Part shown: positions 1 to 9,117 of the stretch, piece by piece
How positions within the stretch are numbered: the first letter of the stretch is position 1
Layout of the letters: every line of letters begins with the position of its first letter
Source of the DNA: Pseudomonas neuropathica
GTDB taxonomy: Bacteria; Pseudomonadota; Gammaproteobacteria; Pseudomonadales; Pseudomonadaceae
DNA length: 64,000 bases
Assembly (NCBI RefSeq): GCF_015461835.1
Contig: NZ_JACOPX010000002.1
Span: forward strand, 62,001 to 126,000
Reading direction: 5' to 3'
Made by a program: the position numbers and the translations under genes
The notes under the pieces: generated by a model
Seen by the model: the letters and a program-made list of their open reading frames with translations, nothing else
What the model was told of the DNA's origin: nothing
The model's database searches: none

Positions 1-20
1 CGTCACGGCTGACCGTGACG
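1..20. terminator. Hairpin downstream of dsbC
   Basis: CGTCACGG and CCGTGACG form a perfect 8-bp stem around a CTGA loop, 8 bases beyond the dsbC stop on the minus strand. There is no T-tract inside the window, so this may be a 3'-end-stabilising hairpin rather than a true terminator. Confidence 0.35.
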
Positions 21-27
21 ATGCGAA

Positions 28-759
28 TCACTTCGCGCCCAGCGCCAGTTTGGCGACTTGTGGCGCAGGCTGGTAGCCCGGAATCACTTGTCCGTCAGCC
101 AAAACGATGGCCGGTGTGCCGTTCACGCCGATCGACTGACCTAGGGCGAACTGCTTGGAAACCGGGTTATCGCACTTGGCGGCCTTGATTTCCTTGCCAT
201 CGACCATTTTGTCCATGGCAGCTTTCTTGTCTTTCGAGCACCACACGGCTTGCAGTTGCTCGTCACCCGGCGAACCGAGGCCCTGACGCGGGAACGCCAC
301 ATAGCGCACTTCGATGCCACGCTTGTTCAGCTCAGGCACTTCGGCGTGCAGCTTGTGGCAGTAAGGGCAGGTGGTGTCGGTGAACACGGTGATGTGCGAT
401 TTGGTTTCGCCGATCGCCGGGTAGACCACGGTTTCGGCAACCGGAATGGCGTTGACCAGTTTGGAGACGCCCAGGCGTTCGGTTTTCTCGGTCAGGTTGA
501 CCGGTTTGCCGTCCTTGAGCTGGAACAGGTAACCCTGAACGATGTACTGGCCATCGGCGCTGGCGTAGAGCACGCGGCTGCCCTTGAGCTTGACTTCGTA
601 CATGCCCGGCAACGGGCTGGCGCTGATGCTTTCTACCGGAACCTCGAGTTCGAGTTTTTCCAGGCTTTGACGAATGGCTTTGTCGGCCGCGTCATCGGCG
701 ACGGCAAAGGTGCTGACCAACGCAATGGCTGCGGCGGCGAAAATCTGGGTCAGACGCAT
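28..759 (-). CDS. dsbC: Periplasmic thiol:disulfide interchange protein DsbC
   Basis: Disulfide isomerase that reshuffles wrong disulfides in exported proteins. The chosen ATG at 759 follows an AGGAG site and gives 243 residues, normal for DsbC; the frame is open 29 codons further but lacks a signal there. Residues 1-21 form a signal peptide ending FAVA. The N-terminal part is the dimerisation domain, followed by a thioredoxin fold with the CPYC active site at residues 131-134 and a cis-proline loop (NGTPAIV). It lies directly downstream of xerD on the same strand, separated by a REP pair. In PAO1, as I recall, the same order leads on to hom, which would lie left of base 1. Confidence 0.96.
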   Translation of the reverse strand: MRLTQIFAAAAIALVSTFAVADDAADKAIRQSLEKLELEVPVESISASPLPGMYEVKLKGSRVLYASADGQYIVQGYLFQLKDGKPVNLTEKTERLGVSKLVNAIPVAETVVYPAIGETKSHITVFTDTTCPYCHKLHAEVPELNKRGIEVRYVAFPRQGLGSPGDEQLQAVWCSKDKKAAMDKMVDGKEIKAAKCDNPVSKQFALGQSIGVNGTPAIVLADGQVIPGYQPAPQVAKLALGAK

Positions 760-914
760 GAGAACTCCTGAAGGCGGACAAATGGAACGATCAGAACGCC
801 CGTGCCGGAACACCGGGTCATAACCGTCCATCGTGCAAACCGGCAAAGCCTAACACATAAGGTCACGGTGGCCGAATGCGCCTGTCGCCATAGATTTTGA
901 GAGCACTGAAGAAC

Positions 915-1006
915 CTGTAGGAGTGAGCCTGCTCGCGATAGCGGTCCTTCATTCAGCAGTGTGTTTTCAGGAATCTCGCTATCGCGAGCAGGCTCGCTCC
1001 CACAGG
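915..1006. repeat. REP pair, family A (GGAG ends outward)
   Basis: Two inverted copies of the GGAG(T/C)GAGCCTGCTCGCGATAGC-type REP flank a short spacer between xerD and dsbC. The pair would fold into a long hairpin on either strand. Confidence 0.85.
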
Positions 1007-1015
1007 AATTTTTGT

Positions 1016-1912
1016 TCAGCCGCGCGGGTGGTGTTTGGCGTGCAGATCCTGCAATCGAGCGCGGGCGACGTGGGTGTAGATCTGTGTAGTAGAGAGGTCG
1101 CTGTGGCCGAGCAACATCTGCACCACGCGCAAATCCGCGCCATGGTTGAGCAAGTGCGTGGCAAACGCATGGCGCAAGGTGTGCGGCGACAGCGACTTGC
1201 CGATCCCGGCGACCTTGGCCTGGTGCTTGATCCGGTGCCAGAAGGTCTGACGGGTCATCTGCTCGCCACGCTGACTGGGAAACAGTACATCGCTGGGGCG
1301 GCCACCGAGCAATTCGCTACGACCGTCACGCATATAGCGCTCGACCCAGACGATCGCCTCTTCGCCCATGGGCACCAGCCGTTCCTTGCTGCCCTTGCCC
1401 ATCACCCGCAACACACCTTGACGCAGGTTGACCTGCTCCAGCGTCAGGCTGACCAGTTCTGTCACGCGCAAACCACAGGCATACAACACTTCGAGCATGG
1501 CGCGGTCTCGCTGACCGATGGCTTCGCTCAGGTCCGGCGCTTTGAGCAACGCCTCGACGTCGGCTTCCGACAGCGATTTGGGCAGAGGCCTACCGAGTTG
1601 CGGCATGTCGACGCGCAATGTCGGGTCGACGCTGATCATCTTTTCCCGCAGCAAATAGCGATAAAAGCCACGCACCCCGGAAAGAAATCTGGCAGTGGAG
1701 CGCGGTTTGTAGTTCTGCTCCAGACGCCAGGACAAGTGATCGAGGATCAATTCACGACCGGCATTGATCAGCTCAAGGTTCTTCTCCTGCAACCAGCCAT
1801 TGAACAACGCCAGATCACTGCGATAAGCGCCACGGGTGTTCTCGGACAGGCCTTTCTCCAGCCATAACGCGTCGAGGAATTGGTCAATCAGCGGGTGGTC
1901 GATGGCAGGCAT
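1016..1912 (-). CDS. xerD: Site-specific tyrosine recombinase XerD
   Basis: Tyrosine recombinase that, with XerC, resolves chromosome dimers at dif near the septum under FtsK control. The 298 residues match the family length. An N-terminal SAM-like core-binding domain (about 1-90) precedes the catalytic domain. Visible catalytic elements are the Arg in CGLRVTELVSL, HTLRHAFATHLL (His-x-x-Arg), LGHSDLSTTQIYTH and the terminal Tyr in QIYTHV. The 3' side carries a REP pair and then dsbC. It is an intact housekeeping gene; nothing suggests a phage or integron integrase, since no adjacent att site or cargo is visible. Confidence 0.96.
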   Translation of the reverse strand: MPAIDHPLIDQFLDALWLEKGLSENTRGAYRSDLALFNGWLQEKNLELINAGRELILDHLSWRLEQNYKPRSTARFLSGVRGFYRYLLREKMISVDPTLRVDMPQLGRPLPKSLSEADVEALLKAPDLSEAIGQRDRAMLEVLYACGLRVTELVSLTLEQVNLRQGVLRVMGKGSKERLVPMGEEAIVWVERYMRDGRSELLGGRPSDVLFPSQRGEQMTRQTFWHRIKHQAKVAGIGKSLSPHTLRHAFATHLLNHGADLRVVQMLLGHSDLSTTQIYTHVARARLQDLHAKHHPRG

Positions 1913-2019
1913 GGGCGCTCAAGTCACACAGCCTTAAGACTGTGCGCAAATGTAGAGTGAACTGTAGGAATGGGCGCTAGTCTTTCATAGCCCGCTAATT
2001 CAAGGAACAGGGAGCATCA

Positions 2020-3828
2020 ATGAACGAGCAGCAAATTCTCTTGGCATTTGGCGGGATCGGCGCAGCCGCGCTGGGTTGCCAATGGCTGGCCTGGCGCCTG
2101 AAGCTGCCGGCCATTCTGTTTCTGTTGTTGACGGGGATTCTGGTCGGCCCGGTATTGGGCTGGCTGGATCCGCAGGAAATGTTTGGCCCATTGCTGATGC
2201 CGCTGGTGTCGCTTGCCGTAGCGCTGATTCTGTTCGAGGGCAGCCTGACGCTGCACCTGTCGGAGTGGAAGGAGATCGGCAGCGTCGTCCATCGACTGGT
2301 GACCATTGGGGCGATCTCGACTTGGGTTGTGATCGCGGTGGCGACTCACTTTCTACTGGGCTTCGACTGGATGCTGGCCATCCTGTTCGGCAGCCTGACG
2401 CTGGTCACCGGTCCAACCGTGATCGTGCCGATGCTGAGAGTCGTGCGGCCGAAAGCCTCAATCGCCAGCATTTTGCGCTGGGAGGGCATCGTTATCGACC
2501 CGATCGGCGCCCTCCTCGCCGTGGTGGTTTACAGCTTCATCATTGCCAGCGCTGAAGGTCATGGCCTCAAGCAGAGCCTGTTCACCTTTGGTGGCGTGAT
2601 CCTGTGCGGCGCGGTGTTCGGCATTGTCGGTGGCTGGCTGCTCGGCACCGTGATCCGCCGGCAATGGTTGCCGGAGTATCTGCATAACCTCGCCTCGCTG
2701 GCGGCGGTGCTGGGGATTTTCATTGCCGCCAACGAAGTGATGCATGAATCCGGCCTGCTGGCGGTAACGCTGATGGGCATGTGGCTGGCGAACATGAAAG
2801 GTGTGGATGTACGGCACATCCTGCACTTCAAGGAAAACCTCAGTGTGCTGCTGATTTCCGGGCTGTTCATCCTGTTGGCGGCGCGCCTCGATTTGTACGC
2901 GCTGATCGGACTGGGGCCGCTGGTGCTGATTCTGCTGTTGGTGATTCAACTGATCGCTCGACCGCTGAACGTGCTGCTCAGTACAGCGGGGTCCAGCCTG
3001 AGCTGGCGAGAGCGAGCGTTGCTGTGCTGGATTGCGCCACGCGGGATCGTTGCGGCGGCGGTTTCGGCGATTTTTGCGATTCGTCTGCATGAGGCGGGGC
3101 ACGAGGGCGCATTGCTGCTGGTGCCGCTGACGTTTGCAGTGATCATCGGCACGGTTGTGCTGCAAAGCGCCACGGCACGACCGCTCGCGCGTCTGCTGAA
3201 GGTTGCAGAACCGGCGCCGAGTGGCTTCCTGATCGTCGGCGCCAACGGCCCTGCGCGGGAGCTGGGCAAATCGCTGCAGCAACTGGGTAGCCGTGTGCTG
3301 CTGACCGATTCGAGCTGGGAAAACATTCGTGCCGCACGCATGGAAGGGTTGCCGACGTACTTTGGCAATCCGGCCTCGCAGCATGCCGATGCGCATCTGG
3401 ATCTGGTCGGGCTGGGGCATCTGCTGGCGCTGTCGCCGTCAGGTGAACTCAATACCTTGGCGGCAATGCGCTTTCGGCATGACTTCGGCCATCAGCGCCT
3501 GTTCGGTCTGGCCAGCGGCCATGAAAGCCGGCGCAGCGACAAACACCGCGCCAGCCTTGAGCATCGCGGCAATCAGTTGGGTAGCGAGGCATTCACCTAC
3601 GCGAAGCTGGCCAGCCAGATGGGCCAGGGCGCCGAGTTGTACAGCACGACATTGACGGATGGCTTCGGCTGGGAGGATTACCGCGCGCTGCATGGTAATC
3701 GTGCGACCTTGCTGTTCATGCGCGATGACAGCGGCTGGGTGCATGTGGTGACGCCGGAGACTGCTTTGAAACCGGGATCCGGGTGGACGCTTTTGGCGTT
3801 GATTCAGCCGGAGGCCAGCGGCGCCTGA
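2020..3828 (+). CDS. Cation:proton antiporter, NhaP/CPA1 type with nucleotide-binding-like C-terminus
   Basis: Inner-membrane antiporter expected to exchange Na+ or K+ for H+. The first 390 or so residues are a run of hydrophobic segments with a CPA-type core (LTLVTGPTVIVPMLR, then IVIDPIGALLAVVV, where Asp-Pro is the likely ion-binding region). A soluble C-terminal part from about residue 400 begins GFLIVGANGPARELG, a Rossmann-like TrkA-N fold that may sense nucleotides. The ATG is preceded by GGGAG. The gene diverges from xerD and is followed by a REP pair. Ion specificity cannot be read from the sequence; PAO1 carries a relative in the same position as I recall. Confidence 0.88.
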   Translation: MNEQQILLAFGGIGAAALGCQWLAWRLKLPAILFLLLTGILVGPVLGWLDPQEMFGPLLMPLVSLAVALILFEGSLTLHLSEWKEIGSVVHRLVTIGAISTWVVIAVATHFLLGFDWMLAILFGSLTLVTGPTVIVPMLRVVRPKASIASILRWEGIVIDPIGALLAVVVYSFIIASAEGHGLKQSLFTFGGVILCGAVFGIVGGWLLGTVIRRQWLPEYLHNLASLAAVLGIFIAANEVMHESGLLAVTLMGMWLANMKGVDVRHILHFKENLSVLLISGLFILLAARLDLYALIGLGPLVLILLLVIQLIARPLNVLLSTAGSSLSWRERALLCWIAPRGIVAAAVSAIFAIRLHEAGHEGALLLVPLTFAVIIGTVVLQSATARPLARLLKVAEPAPSGFLIVGANGPARELGKSLQQLGSRVLLTDSSWENIRAARMEGLPTYFGNPASQHADAHLDLVGLGHLLALSPSGELNTLAAMRFRHDFGHQRLFGLASGHESRRSDKHRASLEHRGNQLGSEAFTYAKLASQMGQGAELYSTTLTDGFGWEDYRALHGNRATLLFMRDDSGWVHVVTPETALKPGSGWTLLALIQPEASGA

Positions 3829-3836
3829 GCTGACGA

Positions 3837-3926
3837 CTGCGAGCAAGCTCGCTCCCACAGGTTCTGTGCCGGACACAAATGGTGTGTTCACCCCGATCAC
3901 TGTGGGAGCGAGCTTGCTCGCGAATG
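3837..3926. repeat. REP pair, family A (GGAG ends inward)
   Basis: Inverted copies of GCGAGCAAGCTCGCTCCCAC and its complement separate two convergent genes. This is a variant with AAGCT/AGCTT in the core instead of AGGCT/AGCCT. Confidence 0.85.
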
Positions 3927-3944
3927 GCGCGACTCGATATCAGA

Positions 3945-4358
3945 TCATGCAGCAAACCCCGGCAGCACCGGCACCGGCCGCTTGTCATCATCAATGGCGA
4001 CAAAACTGAATTGCCCGTGGATCGCCTTCTCACGCCCATCACAGCTCATGCTCTCGACGAACACTTCCACCTCGACCTTGAGGCTGGTATTGCCGACCTT
4101 GATCACCTTGCCGACCAGCTCGACGATGGAACCGGCCGGGATCGCATGATTGAAGTCGATGCGATCGGTGGACACGGTCACCAGCGGCAGGCGGCAGAAG
4201 CGTGTGGCAGTGATGAACGACACTTCGTCCATCCATGCCAGCGCTGTGCCGCCGAACAGGGTGTTGTGGTGGTTGGTGGTCGGCGGGAAGACGGCTTTGG
4301 TTACGCGGGTCACCGAGAGTTCGGTGCGGCGTTCGATTTCCTGGTCGCGGGTGGTCAT
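3945..4358 (-). CDS. Acyl-CoA thioesterase, hotdog fold (YciA-like)
   Basis: Hydrolyses acyl-CoA to free acid and CoA in the cytoplasm. The product begins MTTRDQEIERRTELS at 4358; the frame extends upstream through the rplS terminator, so the longer start is rejected. The 137-residue length fits a single hotdog domain. The family signature NHHNTLFGGTALAWMDE is present, with Asn and Asp in the expected places, followed by TDRIDFNHAIPAGSIVELVGKV. It lies downstream of rplS on the same strand but beyond a strong terminator, so it probably has its own promoter or depends on read-through. Confidence 0.9.
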   Translation of the reverse strand: MTTRDQEIERRTELSVTRVTKAVFPPTTNHHNTLFGGTALAWMDEVSFITATRFCRLPLVTVSTDRIDFNHAIPAGSIVELVGKVIKVGNTSLKVEVEVFVESMSCDGREKAIHGQFSFVAIDDDKRPVPVLPGFAA

Positions 4359-4403
4359 GGTTCTGGCCTGAAACGAAAGTACGGTGAATAAATTGCAGGC
4401 AAC

Positions 4404-4431
4404 AAAAAAGCAGCCCGTAGGCTGCTTTTTT
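4404..4431. terminator. Bidirectional-looking intrinsic terminator after rplS
   Basis: AAAAAAGCAGCC, a CGTA loop and GGCTGCTTTTTT form a 12-bp arm pair with a T-tract on either strand. It sits just after the rplS stop and closes the rpsP-rimM-trmD-rplS operon. Confidence 0.93.
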
Positions 4432-4449
4432 CTGCATCGGAAGCTGGGC

Positions 4450-4800
4450 TTAAGCCAGTTTTTCCTTGATGCGAGCTGCTTTACCCGACAGATCGCGCAG
4501 GTAGTACAGCTTGGCTTTACGTACGTCACCGCGACGTTTAACAGCCATGCTGTCGATCTGCGGGGAGTAGGTCTGGAAAGTACGTTCTACGCCAACACCG
4601 TTGGAGATTTTACGAACGGTGAACGCACTGTTCACGCCGCGGTTACGCTTGGCGATTACAACGCCTTCGAACGCTTGCAGACGGGAACGATCGCCTTCCT
4701 TCACTTTCACCTGAACGACAATAGTGTCGCCTGGGGCGAAGGTAGGGATTTCTTTGGTCATCTGCTCTGCTTCGAGTGCAAGGATGATTTTGTTGGTCAT
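4450..4800 (-). CDS. rplS: 50S ribosomal protein L19
   Basis: Large-subunit protein at the 30S-50S interface. The 116 residues match bacterial L19, including [26 protein letters not shown] in substance and the conserved [10 protein letters not shown] segment. It is the last gene of the leftward rpsP-rimM-trmD-rplS operon, the conserved gammaproteobacterial arrangement. It is preceded by a 45-bp gap after trmD and followed by a strong intrinsic terminator. Confidence 0.98.
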
Positions 4801-4845
4801 GCTGTGCTCCTAAGGTAAATCGTTCGATCTACCATCGATACGTTG

Positions 4846-5598
4846 TTAACTATCGTCCCGCTCGCGGATGTATTCCTCGAGCAGCTTCTTCTCTTCTCCA
4901 GAAAGCGAGCGGCTTTCCAGAAGATCGGCGCGTCGTTCAAAGGTCCTACCAAGGGACTGCTGTAAACGCCAACGCCGGATATGCGCGTGATTGCCACTCA
5001 GCAACACGTCGGGAACACGCTGATCCGCATACACCTCAGGTCGGGTGTAGTGCGGGCAATCCAGCAGACCATCCGTAAAGGAATCTTCCTCAGCGGAATC
5101 CGCATGCCCTAAAGCTCCAGGCAGCAGTCGTGTAACCGCATCGATCAGGACCATGGCCGGCAGCTCACCGCCAGACAGTACATAGTCGCCAATCGACCAC
5201 TCTTCATCGACATGAGCCTCAATAAAGCGCTCGTCAATGCCTTCATAGCGGCCGGCAATCAGGATCAATGCATCCGATTGTGCCAGCTCGCGTACCGCCG
5301 ACTGAGTCAGTTGACGGCCTTGGGGGGACAGGTAAATCACCTTCGCCGCCTCCCCGGCTGCTGCTTTGGCCTGAACCAGAGCATCTTCCAGGGGCTTGAT
5401 CTTCATCACCATGCCCGGACCACCGCCAAACGGGCGATCGTCCACAGTGTGATGCCGATCCGTCGTGTAATCTCGCGGATTCCAACAGGTCAGCTGCAAG
5501 AGCCCCTGTTTGACCGCACGACTGGTGATGCCGTAGTCGCCGATGGCGGAAAACATCTCGGGAAACAAACTGATCACTTCTACGCGCAAATTAGCCAC
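4846..5598 (-). CDS. trmD: tRNA (guanine-N1-)-methyltransferase TrmD
   Basis: Methylates G37 of tRNAs using S-adenosylmethionine, preventing +1 frameshifts. I place the start at the GTG at 5598 (product begins [16 protein letters not shown]), two bases after the rimM stop; this gives 250 residues, the usual Pseudomonas length. The 22 upstream codons overlap rimM and are not conserved-looking. The SPOUT trefoil-knot region is visible in [19 protein letters not shown], and the N-terminal half has [12 protein letters not shown]. The close spacing to rimM and the weak start codon suggest translational coupling. Confidence 0.97.
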   Translation of the reverse strand: MANLRVEVISLFPEMFSAIGDYGITSRAVKQGLLQLTCWNPRDYTTDRHHTVDDRPFGGGPGMVMKIKPLEDALVQAKAAAGEAAKVIYLSPQGRQLTQSAVRELAQSDALILIAGRYEGIDERFIEAHVDEEWSIGDYVLSGGELPAMVLIDAVTRLLPGALGHADSAEEDSFTDGLLDCPHYTRPEVYADQRVPDVLLSGNHAHIRRWRLQQSLGRTFERRADLLESRSLSGEEKKLLEEYIRERDDS

Positions 5599-5600
5599 GT

Positions 5601-6137
5601 TTAGAAGTCCGCGTCCCAATCCACCTTCATCTCGCCCGCGGCCAGGTCGACAGCCAACACGCATTGCTCCGTATAGGGCAACAGGCGTTCGCGATCATCC
5701 AGGCTGCCAGCGCAAGGCTTGACGACCATTACATCATTGGCGCCGGTTTCCAGAAGATGATCGATTTTCCCGAGCAATTGCCCAAGCGTGTCGATGACCT
5801 TCAGACCTTCCAGCTGGTACCAGTAGTACTCGCCTTCGGTCAATTCAGCGAACAGATTGCGCGGCACGCAGATCTCATAACCGGCCAGAAGACGAGCTTC
5901 TTCACGATCATCAAGACCCTTGAGCTTTGCGACCAGGAACTTGTCGTTCCCGCGTCCACTGACCAGCTCGACCTGTTTCACATTGCCTTCGCGCTTGAGC
6001 GTCCAGGTTTTGTACTGCAACAGGTTTTCAGTCGGATCAGTAAAGGAATAAACCTTCACTTCGCCGCGAACGCCATGAACAGAATAAATTTTGCCAATAA
6101 CGATCAAATCATCGGCAACAGCAGGCGTCGCGTTCAT
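5601..6137 (-). CDS. rimM: Ribosome maturation factor RimM
   Basis: Binds ribosomal protein S19 and assists maturation of the 30S head. The 178-residue product has the N-terminal RimM barrel ([20 protein letters not shown]) and a C-terminal PRC-barrel with [13 protein letters not shown] and the GANDVMVV segment. It sits between rpsP (6-bp gap) and trmD (2-bp gap) in a tight operon, as in most gammaproteobacteria. Confidence 0.97.
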   Translation of the reverse strand: MNATPAVADDLIVIGKIYSVHGVRGEVKVYSFTDPTENLLQYKTWTLKREGNVKQVELVSGRGNDKFLVAKLKGLDDREEARLLAGYEICVPRNLFAELTEGEYYWYQLEGLKVIDTLGQLLGKIDHLLETGANDVMVVKPCAGSLDDRERLLPYTEQCVLAVDLAAGEMKVDWDADF

Positions 6138-6142
6138 ATTGC

Positions 6143-6394
6143 TCAGGCCGCAGCCTTGGCAGATTCCTTCAACAACTGAGCAACGCGCTCAGAAGGTTGT
6201 GCACCAACGCTCAGCCAGTAGGCTACGCGCTCTTGGTTCACGGACAAACGGGTTTCCTGACCACGGGCAACAGGGTTGAAGAAACCAACCTGTTCTTTGT
6301 GGGAGCCGTCACGCGGGTTACGCGAGTCGGTTACGGTCAGGTGGTAAAACGGGCGCTTTTTGGAGCCGCCAAGGGCAAGACGGATTGTTAGCAT
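6143..6394 (-). CDS. rpsP: 30S ribosomal protein S16
   Basis: Small-subunit assembly protein. The 83 residues begin [20 protein letters not shown], the typical S16 start, and contain [14 protein letters not shown]. First gene of the rpsP-rimM-trmD-rplS operon; a candidate sigma-70 promoter lies about 73 bp upstream of its start. Confidence 0.98.
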   Translation of the reverse strand: MLTIRLALGGSKKRPFYHLTVTDSRNPRDGSHKEQVGFFNPVARGQETRLSVNQERVAYWLSVGAQPSERVAQLLKESAKAAA

Positions 6395-6466
6395 GTGAAC
6401 ATCGTTCCTGTAGTCGGTGCTGCAAATCTAAATGCACAGCGGGCATGGGTGCCCGAAAGGCCGCAT

Positions 6467-6494
6467 ATTCTAAGGAATATCCGGACTTTTGCAA
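6467..6494 (-). promoter_or_regulatory. Candidate sigma-70 promoter of the rpsP operon
   Basis: On the minus strand TTGCAA (6494-6489) and TAGAAT (6472-6467) are 16 bp apart, reading toward rpsP and leaving a leader of roughly 65 nt. The call rests on consensus similarity alone. Apart from this site and the hairpin at 6650-6700, I see no gene or other signal in 6395-6705. Confidence 0.55.
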
Positions 6495-6649
6495 ATGACT
6501 TTTTCCGGCGCCTATGGCATGCCGTGCAGATCTGCATATAGAGCCGTCGATGAAAACGGCCAGTCAGCTCCCGCCGAGTGCGGGTTTGCTGTTGATCCCG
6601 CATCCTTGCGGGGCCTGCGCCGGTGCGACGACCGGCGAGATTCCAGTAT

Positions 6650-6700
6650 CCCGTCTCACCCATTTCACTCACTTTTGGCGAGTGAAATGGATGAGACGGG
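6650..6700. other. 21-bp hairpin immediately downstream of ffh
   Basis: Arms 6650-6670 and 6680-6700 are complementary at 20 of 21 positions around a 9-nt loop. In minus-strand RNA the single odd pair becomes a G-U wobble, so the ffh transcript would be fully paired over 21 bp. It begins 5 bases after the ffh stop. There is no U-tract, so it may be a 3' stabiliser or a processing site rather than a classical terminator. Confidence 0.7.
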
Positions 6701-6705
6701 ACACC

Positions 6706-8082
6706 TTACATTTTTGGCATGCCGCCGCCGGGCAACATTCCGCCCATGCCGCGCATCATTTTCGCCATACCGCCCTTGGCGGAGAATTTCTTCATCATCT
6801 TCTGCATCTGCTTGTGCTGCTTGATCAAGCGACCGATGTCCTGCACCTGGGTGCCGGAACCCATGGCGATCCGACGCTTGCGCGAACCGCTGATCAGCTC
6901 AGGGTCGCGGCGCTCGGCCGGGGTCATGGAATTGATGATGGCTTCCATCTGCTTGAACTGCTTCTCTGCGGCGTTCTGGGCATTGCCCATCTGCGACAGG
7001 TTGACGCCGCCGATGCTCGGCAGTTTGTCCATGAGCCCGCCGAGGCCGCCCATGTTCTTCATTTGTTGCAGCTGATCGCGGAAGTCTTCGAGGTCGAAGC
7101 CCTTGCCCTTCTTCAGCTTCTTGGCCAGTTTGTCGGCCTTGTCCTTGTCGAGGGTCGCTTCGGCCTGTTCGATCAGGCTGAGCACGTCACCCATGCCGAG
7201 GATCCGCGAGGCGATACGCTCAGGGTGGAACGGATCGAGCGCTTCGCTCTTCTCGCCCATACCGATGAACTTGATCGGTTTGCCGGTGATGGCGCGTACC
7301 GACAGGGCGGCACCGCCACGGGCGTCGCCGTCGACCTTGGTCAGGATCACACCGGTCAGCGGCAGTGCATCACCGAAGGCCTTGGCCGTGTTGGCCGCAT
7401 CCTGACCGGTCATGGCGTCAACCACGAACAGGGTTTCGACCGGGTTGATCGCGGCGTGCAACGCCTTGATCTCGCCCATCATCTCTTCGTCGATGTGCAG
7501 ACGACCGGCGGTATCGACGATGACCACGTCGATGAATTTCAGTTTTGCTTCTTTAATAGCTGCGGTGGCGATGTCGACCGGCTTCTGGCTCAGATCGGAC
7601 GGGAAGAACGTCACGCCGATGTCGTTGGCCAGGGTTTCCAGCTGTTTAATCGCCGCAGGACGGTAAACGTCCGCCGACACGACCATGACCGACTTCTTCT
7701 TGCGCTCTTTAAGGAAGCGCGCGAGTTTGCCGGCGGTGGTGGTTTTACCCGCACCTTGCAGACCTGCCATCAGAATGACGGCAGGTGGCACAGCGCTCAG
7801 GTTCAAATCTTCGTTGGCTGCGCCCATCAGGCTTTCGAGCTCGGCCTGGACGATCTTCACGAACGCCTGGCCCGGCGTCAGGCTGCGCGACACCTCGGTG
7901 CCGACAGCGCGCTCCTTGACCGAATTGACGAAGTCCTTGACCACCGGCAGGGCGACGTCGGCTTCGAGCAACGCCATGCGCACTTCACGCAGGGTGTCTT
8001 TGATGTTGTCCTCGGTCAGCTTCGCCTTGCCGGTGACATGGCGCAGCGTCTGCGAGAGACGGTCGGTTAAGTTTTCAAACAT
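6706..8082 (-). CDS. ffh: Signal recognition particle protein Ffh
   Basis: GTPase subunit of the signal recognition particle; binds 4.5S RNA and delivers nascent membrane proteins to FtsY. The 458 residues contain an N-domain bundle, the G domain with GLQGAGKTTTAGK (P-loop), DTAGRLHID and TKVDGDARGG, and a methionine-rich M domain ending MMKKFSAKGGMAKMM and GGMLPGGGMPKM. Leftward and separated from rpsP by a promoter region, it forms its own unit ending in a strong hairpin. Confidence 0.98.
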   Translation of the reverse strand: MFENLTDRLSQTLRHVTGKAKLTEDNIKDTLREVRMALLEADVALPVVKDFVNSVKERAVGTEVSRSLTPGQAFVKIVQAELESLMGAANEDLNLSAVPPAVILMAGLQGAGKTTTAGKLARFLKERKKKSVMVVSADVYRPAAIKQLETLANDIGVTFFPSDLSQKPVDIATAAIKEAKLKFIDVVIVDTAGRLHIDEEMMGEIKALHAAINPVETLFVVDAMTGQDAANTAKAFGDALPLTGVILTKVDGDARGGAALSVRAITGKPIKFIGMGEKSEALDPFHPERIASRILGMGDVLSLIEQAEATLDKDKADKLAKKLKKGKGFDLEDFRDQLQQMKNMGGLGGLMDKLPSIGGVNLSQMGNAQNAAEKQFKQMEAIINSMTPAERRDPELISGSRKRRIAMGSGTQVQDIGRLIKQHKQMQKMMKKFSAKGGMAKMMRGMGGMLPGGGMPKM

Positions 8083-8179
8083 TGCGCGATCCTTTCAGGC
8101 CCTGTGTAGACCGGGATAATGGCGGCCCAGACCGGAATCAACATGTGCTCGGCGAGCCTGCGGCGTGGGCAGGTCGCGG

Positions 8180-8208
8180 ATTATAGCGAAGACTGCGGCT
8201 GGCGGACA
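8180..8208 (-). promoter_or_regulatory. Candidate promoter of ffh
   Basis: A perfect TATAAT lies on the minus strand (8185-8180), about 98 bp upstream of the ffh start, with only a poor -35 (TGTCCG, 17 bp upstream). It is in the divergent gap between ffh and the cytochrome-assembly-like gene. No equally good site was seen for the rightward gene. Confidence 0.5.
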
Positions 8209-8292
8209 CCTCGCTGTCAGCTTCCTGAGTCTTTCGTGCCATGGCGGTTCTATGCCAAACTCAGCCCCTTTCGGGCCTGCCTAACAGGATTT

Positions 8293-9105
8293 ATGCTCCC
8301 CTTGTCACCCAGTTTATTGACCACTCTCGCCGCCGCCCTTCTATATGCCGCTGCGACCCTTTATCAGAGCACTCGTCTGGCCACTGGTGCCAAGGCGAAC
8401 AAGCGCCTGCTGGTTAGCCTCGGCGCTCTCGCCGTGGTGGCCCACGCTGCCAGCCTGCTCACGCATCTACTGACCCCGATCGGTCTGGGCCTGGACTTCT
8501 TCAGCGCCTCGAGCCTGATTGCCGCGGCAGTGATCGCGCTGACACTGATTGCCTGCTCGCGAATCCCGGTGGAAAACCTGCTGGTGCTGCTATTTCCGCT
8601 GGGCGCGATCACGGTGCTGCTGGCGCAGTTCGCGCCGACCGGCACGGTGCAGATCATCGACGAAGAGCCGGGCATCCTCGCGCACATTCTGTTGTCGATC
8701 CTCGCCTACGGCATGTTCACCATCGCGGTGTTCCAGGCCTTGCTGCTGCTGGTGCAAGACCACCAGCTCAAACACAAGCACCCGTCCGGGCTGATCAAGA
8801 ATTTCCCGCCGCTGCAAACCATGGAAAGCCTGCTGTTCGGCTTCCTCTGGGCCGGCTGGACACTGCTGTCGCTGTCGCTGATTTCCGGCTGGCTGTTCGT
8901 CGAGAACCTGTTCGCCCAGCATCTGGTGCACAAGACCCTGCTGGCGTGCCTCGCCTGGATCGTCTTCAGCGTGTTGTTGTGGGGCCGCAATCGTCTCGGC
9001 TGGCGCGGTCACAAGGCGATTCGCTGGACCCTCGCCGGTTTCTGCCTGCTGATGTTGGCGTATTTCGGCAGCAAACTGGTTCGTGAATACATCCTGCACA
9101 TCTGA
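8293..9105 (+). CDS. Inner-membrane cytochrome c assembly-like protein (CcsA/YpjD/HemX-type)
   Basis: Integral membrane protein of the CcsA/CcmC-like superfamily, whose members handle haem; its exact role in pseudomonads is not established. The ATG at 8293 follows AGGA with good spacing and starts MLPLSPSLLTTLAAALLY, giving 270 residues; the open frame runs further upstream without a signal. About eight hydrophobic segments are visible. The family region LAHILLSILAYGMFTIAVFQ, with a His near the membrane, and GFLWAGWTLLSLSLISGW near the C-terminus are recognisable. Divergent from ffh and 12 bp upstream of the CNNM gene, so probably co-transcribed with it. Confidence 0.85.
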   Translation: MLPLSPSLLTTLAAALLYAAATLYQSTRLATGAKANKRLLVSLGALAVVAHAASLLTHLLTPIGLGLDFFSASSLIAAAVIALTLIACSRIPVENLLVLLFPLGAITVLLAQFAPTGTVQIIDEEPGILAHILLSILAYGMFTIAVFQALLLLVQDHQLKHKHPSGLIKNFPPLQTMESLLFGFLWAGWTLLSLSLISGWLFVENLFAQHLVHKTLLACLAWIVFSVLLWGRNRLGWRGHKAIRWTLAGFCLLMLAYFGSKLVREYILHI

Positions 9106-9117
9106 CGGGCGGCATAA

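Noticed and set aside
1016..1912. XerD-like gene considered as a phage or island integrase
   Set aside because: Length, motifs and the dsbC neighbour match housekeeping xerD; no att repeats or cargo genes nearby.
6388..6672. Minus-strand frame upstream of rpsP
   Set aside because: It spans the hairpin and the candidate rpsP promoter; the product has no gene-like composition.
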